Shown here in pieces: positions 9,375 through 17,531 of a DNA stretch of 17,531 nucleotides. Source of the DNA: Conidiobolus incongruus B7586. Taxonomy: Eukaryota > Entomophthoromycota > Entomophthoromycetes > Entomophthorales > Conidiobolaceae. How positions within the stretch are numbered: the stretch's first letter is position 1; every line of letters begins with the position of its first letter. The notes under the pieces are model-generated. The model was not told the origin of the DNA. It did no database searches and saw only the letters and a program-made list of their open reading frames with translations. The translations under genes were made by a program, and so were the position numbers. The stretch spans positions 1 to 17,531 of the forward strand of contig JNEM01015140.1 in assembly GCA_000697335.1 (NCBI GenBank), given 5' to 3'.

Positions 9375-10105
9375 TAATATAAAACTTGCTATTAATCGAT
9401 CTATGTTAAGATATAAAATAAAGCAATAATATATCATTATATTTCAACTTAGTAACATATTATAATATATAATCTTAATATTTATTGATATTACAATCTT
9501 TTGCAATTATTTGATTAATTATATATTATTAAAATCATCAAATAACCCTTAAAATTTTATACTATATTTTCAAACCATCTTTCAAAAATATATAAATAGT
9601 TTATTATCTAAAAACTTATATTATAAGAGAGTATCTATAATGATTATGAATATACTAACTTGATAATAAATACATATTATTTTGATTATCAAAAATAATA
9701 CTTATTAAACTGATTGCTTAAAATCATTAGTATGATGGAATTAATTTTTTATTTCAATATTTGATAAATTTAACAAAGTTGATATTATCTTCCTTTCACT
9801 TCCTTTGGGATATTTTTATATTCTTTTATATTTTTAATTTATATTAACTACTTAATATATGTGTTTAGTATTAACTTTTGACACTAAGTTTAAATTTGGA
9901 AATATTGTTATGGCTTTCTGAATAAATAATAAATTTATATTTATTTGTTCTAAATGATTTATAGGAACATATAAGAATTTTTCTTAAACTAAGGCTAATA
10001 TTATGCTTTGCTTCTAATCAACGGTTTTAATATCAAGATATGGAATTTATTAAACAAAAGGATTTAATATAAATGCTTCTTTTATTGTATTTTAATAAAT
10101 AATAT

Positions 10106-10138
10106 TTATTAATAATTACTTATTAATAATTACTTATT
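10106..10138. repeat. Tandem repeat of a 14-base unit, 2.4 copies
   Basis: TTATTAATAATTAC occurs twice in a row and is followed by TTATT of a third copy. Copies are identical. Confidence 0.8.
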
Positions 10139-11312
10139 ATTTCAATTATTTGTAAATTATTAAGATCCATTTAATCTTGTTATCAGATTAGCCCAAATTA
10201 AGCTTTAATGAATATACTTTACTAACATATTGATTATTAAATTAGTTTTAAAATTTTTTACATTAAATTGGATACTAATTATCAGAATATTTTTCAAATA
10301 TTAAATATATAAAATTATAAAAATAAATATTAATTTTTAAAATTTTGGTGAATTTTAAATTTTATAATTCTAGTTTGAAAACACTGAGGCTAGTAATAAT
10401 TAATAATTTAAGATAAAGAAATACTATTATAGGTTGCTTGTAAATTTAGAATAATTTTAAATAGTTTTTAATTGAGATTTAATGATATTAAAATATAAGT
10501 GTTTTGACTATCACGCTTTTATTTAACTATTATAGGATTTAATCATTAAACTTTAATTAAAAATATAATAAATATTGTAAAATAAATAAATATACATTAT
10601 GAGATTATAAATTCTGTGATTGATATTATATATAATTAATTTTTTTGAAATTAAAATATATTTTAAAAATTAATAATTAAAAATAAAGTATTGTTCTTTG
10701 ATTTAATATAAGCAAAAAATTTAAATTTTTATAATTATTTTTTTTGTAATATTGATCCTTATCATTATTAAATTATATAATTTGTTAGAAATATTTAAAA
10801 ATTAATAATTTTATAAAGTATATTATAACTCAATTAATAATATCTTTATTTTAAATTTAATTTGGGATAATTAACATATTTATTAGTATTTCTTATTAAA
10901 AATAAATATATATTTAATAGTGTCGAGATGCAAAATTATTAATATATCGATTAAAGCAAAGCCTTTATATAACCTCTTTAAAAAGTTGTAAATTTTTTGA
11001 TTGTATTTGGTTTGTAAAGACTATCATATAATATAAGGATTAATAATTTATATATATTTAAATGTTAAATCAATATATTCAATATTATATATTCAAATAG
11101 TATTTCAGCTAAATTAATCAAAATCAATTTATTATAAGTGAATTTATAAGTTTTTATCATAATCAATACTAATTATTGTTATTATATATATTTAAAATTC
11201 TAGTTATAGTTTTTTGAATTTTAATTAAATTGTACCTGTGAAATTGATCTTATTAAATCTGTTATTTTGAAATTGATAATTAAATTTATTTTATATAATT
11301 AATAGTCTTAAT

Positions 11313-11338
11313 ATTAGTATATATTTATATATACTAAT
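11313..11338. repeat. Perfect 11-base palindrome arms
   Basis: ATTAGTATATA and TATATACTAAT flank a TTTA loop. Only A+T apart from one G and one C, so chance is possible in this composition. Confidence 0.6.
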
Positions 11339-12262
11339 TAATAATATACATAAAGAAATATAATTAATTAATAAGGATATTTATAATAAATTAAAACTAA
11401 ATATAATCTCTTCCTTATGTTTAATATCGATATTTTAATATTCATTATATATAACATATTCCTAGCAAAATTATTTGATCAATGATTTATTATTTTATGA
11501 AATAATTATTTTAAGATTTAAATATGTTGTTAATTTTATTCAATAATATTTTATATTAACTTATCAATATCAATATTTATAACTTATTAATTAAAAAATC
11601 ATTTTATCTGAATTTTTGTATTAATTAGATTTGCTTAAAATTAAAAAAAATATCATTTTTTATATATAACTGTTTCATCACTTATTATTTTGGATAATTT
11701 TTAAGGTTTTAATAACTTTTTTAACTTCTGTTATTAATCATTTTTATATTATAAAATATTACAAAATATATTAATATTTTGATAATTTCTTATCTTAATA
11801 TAGTTTTTAAAGAAATTAAAACTAAAAAGTATAACTTTTAAATCAGCTTTGATTGTTTGAGTTAATTTAAAATATCAAATACATAAAGTAATTAGTTGTA
11901 TAAAAGATAAAATGTTTAAATAAAATAGCATATATATTTTGTAATTAATGGTAAAGCTATAATATATGAAATAAAGCTCTAACTCAATTTATATACAACT
12001 TAATATATAAAATTATCTTTATAAATTATAATATTTATTATTTATAGCCCTATTATTGATTTTCTAATTAAATTACCAAATCAAATTTTTTAAGTTGAAT
12101 ATTTTCTTTTTAATTAATCAATGATCTTATATTAAAAACTAACTGAAGCCTAAATTTACTAAGAGTTTATATAATTATAACTTTTCTCTCTTTAATCCAA
12201 TATTTTAAGTGATTAAAATTCAAATTAATTAATATACTTTGGAAGGAGAAACTTAATGAAAG

Positions 12263-12282
12263 TATATATATATATATATATA
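12263..12282. repeat. Microsatellite (TA)10
   Basis: Ten TA units in the A+T desert. Confidence 0.9.
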
Positions 12283-12479
12283 TTATTAATTGTATTAATT
12301 ATTTAGTTCTATAGCTGTTATAATTAAATAATATTTTTCAAAATCAGACACAAATGTTTGCTATTAGAGTAATAAATAATCTAAGACTTGATTGAGTATT
12401 AATAAGCATATTAGAATTAAATTGAAATTAAAGGATAATAAGTAATTAAACAAATAAAAAAAATTCATGTAATCATTAA

Positions 12480-12501
12480 ATATATATATATATATATATA
12501 T
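12480..12501. repeat. Microsatellite (AT)11
   Basis: Eleven AT units, about 200 bases from the previous TA tract. Confidence 0.9.
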
Positions 12502-12768
12502 TCAATATGTCCGCACAATATTTTGAATAGATTATTTATATGGTGGTTGAATAAGTTATAATATTATTCAATCTCTATATCAACTAGTAAATATAGATTT
12601 TAAACATCAATTTTATTGTTTTAAAGTCAAAATACTAGAAAAGCTTGTTATCAAGAATACATTATAAAGAATCATCATTCTTAATATGAGTCTAACTAAT
12701 GTATAGTTGATTATAAAGTACAAATTTCGAGTAAATGATTAAAGGTATGATTTAAAAGAAATATTGAA

Positions 12769-12774
12769 TTTATT
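12769..12774 (-). promoter_or_regulatory. Candidate poly(A) signal of the small secreted protein
   Basis: AATAAA on the minus strand, about 65 bases past the TAA stop of the gene at 12839-13066. It is a weak motif in this composition but well placed. Confidence 0.3.
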
Positions 12775-12838
12775 CAATAAAAATTAAAGGGATAGACTAT
12801 TTTTTCAATATATTGAATTTAAAAATAATCCCGTAGAA

Positions 12839-13066
12839 TTAAGTTCTTACATGTCCTTGGTATTTATAGAGACATCGACCTCTAGCATAGGTTTTATTTT
12901 CAAATTTCTTGCAATACATATCATGAGGACATCTCAATTTCAAAGGACCTCCACATGGAATTTCTCTGGGTACAGTATCTCTTTCAACGTAAAATCCTTC
13001 CTCAGGATTACAAGCGATCATTGGAACTCCGATCAATAAAGCAATAAATTTCAATGTATTCATCAT
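12839..13066 (-). CDS. Small secreted cysteine-containing protein, 75 residues
   Basis: A complete frame from ATGATG to TAA. Residues 1-18 are a likely signal peptide: a Lys at 6, a hydrophobic core FIALLIGVPMIA, and Cys at 19. The mature part has five Cys: 19, 38, 46, 52 and 65. Its core is PCGGPLKLRCPHDMYCKK (37-54) with GRC at 63-65. This C-G-G-x4-R-C-P-x4-C spacing resembles short secreted proteins with a CGG...CP.G..C motif known from fungi and some bacteria; that is a resemblance, not an assignment. There is one possible N-glycosylation site, NKT at 57-59. The gene is much richer in G and C than its surroundings, stands alone, and has a TATA-like box about 60 bases upstream and AATAAA downstream. 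Gln is CAA and the stop is TAA, so the standard code fits. Function unknown; a secreted effector or inhibitor is only a guess. Confidence 0.75.
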   Translation of the reverse strand: MMNTLKFIALLIGVPMIACNPEEGFYVERDTVPREIPCGGPLKLRCPHDMYCKKFENKTYARGRCLYKYQGHVRT

Positions 13067-13122
13067 TTAATTATAACTCTTTAACATTAATAATATTCAA
13101 TCTACTCAAAGGCAATGCTTGT

Positions 13123-13132
13123 ATTTATATAT
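13123..13132 (-). promoter_or_regulatory. TATA-like box upstream of the small secreted protein
   Basis: ATATATAAAT on the minus strand, about 57 bases before the start codon at 13066. The motif is common by chance here, so the placement is the main support. Confidence 0.3.
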
Positions 13133-14329
13133 TAAGAAATAAATGAATATACTTTAAATTCTAATAAAGATAAATTATTTAACATCATTACTATTGTTAA
13201 GGAGAATATAAACTTTATATTATAATACATGAATAGTCCATTTAATTATTTTCAACAAAATTAAAATAAAATTTAATCAACAGTTTGAATAATTATTCTT
13301 TACAAATTTAACTTGATTTCAATAAGGTCAAAAAATTGACCTACTATTAGAAATTATATTGAGTAATATACATTTTTATAATAATCAGCCTATAATAATG
13401 TAAAATCCTGATATTTAATATTTTCTAACAGACTATAATTTGTTGAATTTATTCAGATAGCAGCAAATATTTATTCTATTAATCATTTATATTAATAGTC
13501 AAAATTTAATTCTTAAATTCATATAAATTCACACTAATTAATTAATCATTAATTTATATTTGACATTTCAAATTATTTAACCAATCATATTTATTAACCA
13601 ACAATCGAAAGAATTAAAATTTCGTATTAAGATAGTTAAGTAGTATGATGAATATGATAATATATTAATTAATATTTTGATATACCATCTATAGAGATGA
13701 AAGTATAAAGTGATATTGAAAAATATTACTAATACAATTTACTCTAATAATACTCCAATGTTTAAATTTATCAATAGTAAACCATTTTCCTAAAACCTGT
13801 ATAATTTCTTAATTTAACCAAATAATGAAATTATCTACTTATCCACTTATCAAATAAAATTTATATTTACTCTACATTGAAGCTGCATATACTTATACAT
13901 TTTTAAAAATAAAATTTCAATATATAGAAATATTGATTCTACATTATTATTAGACTTTGATAATATTTTATTTTTAGAGATTATAATAATAAAAGCAATT
14001 TTAAAAAAAATTAGGCTGTCTGGATATTCATTATATAGAAGCTTACACTATACTTAAACTGGATAATTGTGTTGTAATTTTGATTATTTAGCATAGTTGA
14101 CATGAATAAGCCGAATATAATCAAACCCAATTAACAGGAAAGTTTATACATCCAAAATTGGCAAAAATATCAACTAATTTAACTATTTCCTTTTAACAAT
14201 TTATATTTTAATTAGATACCTTGATTTTGATTAATAATTTACAAAGAATCTACTACAGTTCAAAAATTATTGAGAGTATGTGTACTACATTATACGAATA
14301 TTATAGAATAGAGACAAACTCTCAAAGAG
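13133..14329. other. A+T-rich spacer, no gene supported
   Basis: Both strands are full of stops. From about 14000 the composition becomes more mixed, as expected upstream of the GST pseudogene. No repeat or RNA gene seen. Confidence 0.6.
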
Positions 14330-14337
14330 TATATAAA
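14330..14337 (+). promoter_or_regulatory. TATA box of the GST pseudogene
   Basis: TATATAAA followed by a C-rich ACCCCAATA, 84 bases before the ATG at 14414. Its presence argues that this copy arose as a normal gene duplicate with its promoter and not as a reverse-transcribed copy. Confidence 0.5.
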
Positions 14338-14413
14338 CCCCAATATTCTGAGCAATAATACAATATCATATCCTTTAGATAACTATTTAATAGCAAAAAG
14401 ATCAATTATACCA

Positions 14414-15141
14414 ATGTCTCAATCTAATATCTCTTTTTACACTCATGCTACTCCCAATGACATAAGATATCCATTGCATTGGAAATTTTAGGTTTCAACT
14501 ACAAAGTACATAACCTCACATGGGAAGAAATCGGCAAAAAAGAAGACTGGTTATTGAAAATCAATCCCAATGGCAAAATTCCTGCAATCGTTGATCATTT
14601 AAATGATGATTTTCCAGTATTTGAATCTGGTGCTATTTTACTCTACTTGGTGCAAAACTATGATCCTGAGCATAAATTGTGGCTTAAAGATCCCAAACTT
14701 CAGTCTGAGGTCGTTCAATGGTTAATGTTCCAAATGGCTGGAATTGGCCCTATGGAGGGTCAAGCTCATCATTTCGCTATTGAAGCATCTGAAAAGATCT
14801 AATATGCTATCAACCGCTATATTAATGAAACTAAACGTTTATATTCAGTCTTGGATAAACGCCTCGAAAGAAGAGCTTAATTAGTAGGTAATCAATTGAC
14901 CATTGCTGATATTGCATCATTCCCATGGGTTGGTTACTATTACAACTTGGCTATTGATATTGATGAAGTTCCTAATCTTAAAGCTTGGATTAATAGACTC
15001 GATCAGAATCCCAAGGTGATCAAGGGATTAGATATTCCTGAACAGAATGAATATCGTTTGATCAGACAGAATCCCGGAGAGTTGAAAAGTCAATTCGAAA
15101 AGGCAAAACAAACTATTTTTGGTAACCGAGATCAAAATTGA
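14414..15141 (+). pseudogene. Glutathione S-transferase pseudogene, Ure2p/YghU-like
   Basis: The start at 14414 gives MSQSNISFYTHATPND. In this class the TPNG loop carries the active-site Asn (here residue 15, with Gly changed to Asp). One base is missing near 14462-14472, after which the frame resumes as ALEILGFNYKVHNL. The thioredoxin-fold part keeps NPNGKIPAIVDH (cis-Pro loop) and FESGAILLYL (glutathione-binding Glu-Ser). The helical part keeps GPMEGQAHHF and LTIADIASFPW, the usual GST N-capping motif. Two TAA codons lie at 14800 and 14878, where the paralog at the right edge has Glu and Tyr. The frame ends in TGA at 15139. Without the breaks it would be 242 residues, normal for the class. 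All clear Gln positions are CAA or CAG. No introns. Otherwise well preserved, so death was recent. Confidence 0.85.
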
Positions 15142-15191
15142 ATCTTTTTGAATCCATCATAACATTTTTCAACATTAAATACATTTTATCT

Positions 15192-15197
15192 AATAAA
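15192..15197 (+). promoter_or_regulatory. Candidate poly(A) signal of the GST pseudogene
   Basis: AATAAA 51 bases past the TGA stop. Well placed but weak in this composition. Confidence 0.35.
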
Positions 15198-16917
15198 TAT
15201 AGTTTTTTATTTTGAAATTAATCATTAATAAATTTACCAATTAATTTCATTTAAATTTGAAATTGTAAATCAAATGTGTATCAATGTATATAATTAAATA
15301 CAAAATATTAATCAAAATAATAAGTCAATATTCTGTATATAATATCAGGATAGATAGGATTAATCTTATTAATTACTTCACATTATCAAAAATGAATAGT
15401 ATTAATTATCTAGTGACGAATCAGATAAACGATCTCATATTCTTCCGTTTTACAGGTGAATGTGATACCATTACATCAACACTTTATATTGATTTATACT
15501 CCTTCGTTAAGTACAATACTTAATTATTTAATAATTTAATCATTTATTACGAATTTTTAATAAAATGAGAGTTGACATAAATTAACTTGTATCTGTCATC
15601 AATTTTTTATTTTCTAACCTTTTGTATATTGACTTAAAATTTTTCAGATTTTTTTACTAATATTATTATATAATTCAATTTTTTTTATAAATTTGAATAT
15701 ATCTTAAAATTATAATTTTATATGAAATTTCAAAGCTATCATATCAAAATAATATTACAATAGCTCATTAATTTTAAAAATATACAAGTTAATAACTTAT
15801 CCTTTATTACTATACTCTTGAATATCATGAATTCAATATTTTATTTTACTACAGAATATATATATATAATACCAATATTAACTTGATATATATTGTTCTA
15901 ACTGTAAGGGGGTATTCTGATTCATTATTCTGCATAAAACCAGTTTTACTGATTTAAAAATTAAAATAATAAGAATTATATAAAATATATTTAAGTATAA
16001 AAACATGTTTCCCGACAATTTTGTTAACCATTATATTCACAATTATATATATATATATATATATATAACAATGTTTTATTAAAAATATATTTATTGATCA
16101 TCCACTTTATATAGAAATTATTAATTGAAATTAACACAATAAACTATTGAAAATATATTAGTAAATTATTATTTGTTCTGTTACCTGATTTGAGGTGAAT
16201 ATAATATCAAATCAAGATGTTATTAAATTTTATATTATAAAAAATGAATTTGATAATTGTAATGAGTTTAATCATTTTTATCAAATTTTCAATGCTTCCT
16301 TAAAATTTTAAAATACAACTTATAAATCACTTATGATCCTGAAATATATATCAAAATATATGATAATATATTATCTATAAGCATTTTCCTCATTTCATAT
16401 TTATTACCAATAATTGTGAAACAAATATTCGACTTTGAAATGTTTAAAATTTCTAAATTTCTTTTATTAGATCACAATTTTCAATAGTATTATAGATAAA
16501 GTTAAATCAAAAGATATTTAAAATGTAATATAATAATATTTTATATAATTATAGATTGTAAGATTTCAATTTAAATAAAAATGTTTAAATATCCTTTTTG
16601 ATGCATTTGTTAAAATCTGGATAAGATTAGAGATATATAATAACGCATATGAATTCAATTATAATTAATATATTATTCAAATTATTTTACCATACTTTAA
16701 ACTAAAATTCACTCATTATGAAAGTATATAGAGTATAAATAGAAAACTAATGAATACAAACCAAATTTTAAGGTTATTCAAATGATATTACAAATATGAA
16801 GTATTTAAGTATAAATGATTCAAATTTAAAATACTTTAATTGTAATTCAAAAAATGAAATATATTAGAAAATTTATGTTTAATAACAATATTGTTAGTGG
16901 TAAAATATATGTCAGCC
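15198..16917. other. Spacer between the convergent GST copies
   Basis: Mostly A+T. At 15284-15523 there is an open frame of 79 codons. Its second half (15390-15520) is richer in G and C and reads LVTNQINDLIFFRFTGECDT. It has no upstream or downstream support and I do not call it a gene, though a decayed exon is possible (TTTACAG followed by GTGAAT looks like a splice donor). A (TA)12 tract is listed separately. Nothing else stands out. Confidence 0.5.
16044..16067. repeat. Microsatellite (TA)12
   Basis: Twelve TA units in the spacer between the two GST copies. A shorter AT run lies at 15856-15868. Confidence 0.9.
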
Positions 16918-16923
16918 TTTATT
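16918..16923 (-). promoter_or_regulatory. Candidate poly(A) signal of the right-edge GST
   Basis: AATAAA on the minus strand about 95 bases past the TAA stop at 17017. Confidence 0.3.
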
Positions 16924-17016
16924 AAAACCGGTTGTAATACTGATGTTGGAAAACGATGTAGAAAACCATTAATAATTACATTTCAAATCTTGTTATAGTA
17001 GAAAAGATATTATTAA

Positions 17017-17531
17017 TTAGTTATTAGAAGCTCCATAAATAGTCTCTTTGGCTTCTTCAAGTGCTTTCTTATACTTTTCAATATCATTTCGTGTGGAAAT
17101 ATAGTGACTTGGTTCTGGAACATTCATTCCTTTGACAAACTTGGGATGTTGATCAAGATTGTATAACCATGCTTTGACATTAGGAAAGTCGTTATAGTCA
17201 ATTCCAAGATTGTAAGCATATCCTACACATGAATAGGATGCAACATCTGCAATGGTTAATTGATCACCAACTAAATATTTTCTTCCTTCGAGTCGAAGAT
17301 TCAATACAGAGAACAAACGTCTGGTTTCAGTGATATATCTATTGATAGCATATTCAACCTTGACAGGAGCAGCAAGAGCAAAGTGATGAGCTTGACCTTC
17401 AAATGGACCAATACCAGCAATTTGAAACATAACCCATTGAATTACTTCAGATTGAAGCTTATCGTCCTTAGGCCACAATTTATGCTCAGGATCGTGATGA
17501 TGAGCCAAGTAGAGCAAAATAGCACCAGATT
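17017..17531 (-). CDS. Glutathione S-transferase, Ure2p/YghU-like, C-terminal part
   Basis: The gene enters from the right edge and runs leftward; 170 residues are visible. It begins SGAILLYL, the end of the glutathione-binding motif, so the first third (the thioredoxin fold with the active-site Asn) lies outside the window. The whole helical domain is present: DPEHKLW, LQSEVIQWVMFQIAGIGPFE, GQAHHFA, YAINRYITETRRLFSVLN and LTIADVASYSCVGY with the conserved N-capping Asp. Members bind glutathione and act as transferases or disulfide reductases in the cytosol; yeast Ure2p is the regulatory relative. The frame is unbroken, all Gln are CAA/CAG and it stops at TAA. It is roughly two thirds identical by eye to the pseudogene at 14414-15141 and points toward it. 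The usual PW after the TIAD motif is SC here, a small oddity. Confidence 0.88.
   Translation of the reverse strand, partial: SGAILLYLAHHHDPEHKLWPKDDKLQSEVIQWVMFQIAGIGPFEGQAHHFALAAPVKVEYAINRYITETRRLFSVLNLRLEGRKYLVGDQLTIADVASYSCVGYAYNLGIDYNDFPNVKAWLYNLDQHPKFVKGMNVPEPSHYISTRNDIEKYKKALEEAKETIYGASNN

Larger units (their letters stand above)
8438..12838. other. A+T desert of 4.4 kb, no gene supported
   Basis: Nearly pure A and T on both strands with dense stops. The open frame at 8815-9006 is made of Ile, Tyr, Asn, Lys, Phe and Leu codons only and reflects composition. Slightly richer patches (about 9880-10060) show no frame I can follow. The tract holds three notable small items, listed separately: an imperfect inverted repeat, a perfect palindrome and two AT microsatellites. 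No tRNA-like box pair was seen. Confidence 0.6.

Noticed and set aside
12851-13039. Open frame on the plus strand inside the small secreted protein
   Set aside because: It is the antisense shadow of the minus-strand gene, which has the signal peptide and Cys pattern.
15284-15523. Open frame of 79 codons between the GST copies
   Set aside because: First half is A+T-composition only. The second half is slightly more protein-like but has no start, domain or neighbour to support it.
1-17531. Ciliate-type code (TAA/TAG as Gln) as the reading of the whole window
   Set aside because: Rejected as the default because the intact genes use CAA/CAG for Gln and stop at TAA, and the GST pseudogene also has a frame break that no code change explains. 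Kept as a question for the relics.
1-17531. Transposons, retroelements, virus-like elements, CRISPR arrays, tRNA or rRNA genes
   Set aside because: No transposase or polymerase motifs, terminal repeats, regular spacer arrays or tRNA box pairs were seen. Very short or very decayed elements cannot be excluded by eye.

Overview
This looks like a eukaryotic nuclear window. It is very A+T-rich (about four bases in five by eye), has long gene-free tracts, short GT-AG introns, one intact small secreted protein and a pair of Ure2p/YghU-type glutathione S-transferases (GSTs). One intron ends with a perfect TACTAAC branch point and introns are about 30-75 bases. Together with the Ure2p-like GSTs and a CGG...CP...C secreted peptide, this would fit an early-diverging, A+T-rich fungus. 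That is an inference; no ribosomal RNA or marker gene settles it.

Layout. Bases 1-8437 hold a series of gene relics separated by very A+T-rich DNA. There is a plus-strand relic at about 640-1410, a minus-strand relic at about 1450-2620, a plus-strand relic with two copies of a protein repeat (3190-3696), a possible minus-strand first exon (4044-4138), a plus-strand exon with a membrane segment (4311-4550), and a multi-exon plus-strand relic (5114-8437). Most have clear coding character and several have matching GT-AG splice sites, but their frames are cut by TAA, TAG or TGA codons. I cannot name the protein of any of them. Bases 8438-12838 are an A+T desert with microsatellites and two hairpins. 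Bases 12839-13066 (minus strand) encode an intact 75-residue secreted cysteine-containing protein. Bases 14414-15141 hold a GST pseudogene with a TATA box and a poly(A) signal. Bases 17017-17531 (minus strand) hold the C-terminal 170 residues of an apparently intact GST paralog that runs off the right edge.

How the parts relate. The two GSTs are convergent copies of one gene, roughly two thirds identical by eye: one dead, one apparently alive. GST relatives of this class act on glutathione conjugates or disulfides in the cytosol. The small secreted protein stands alone. The main open question is the left half. The in-frame stops there fall mostly where Gln (sometimes Glu, Trp or Arg) would fit, so either these are dead genes that decayed by C-to-T change, or the stops are read as sense. 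The intact genes use CAA/CAG for Gln and end in TAA, which favours the standard code and gene decay.
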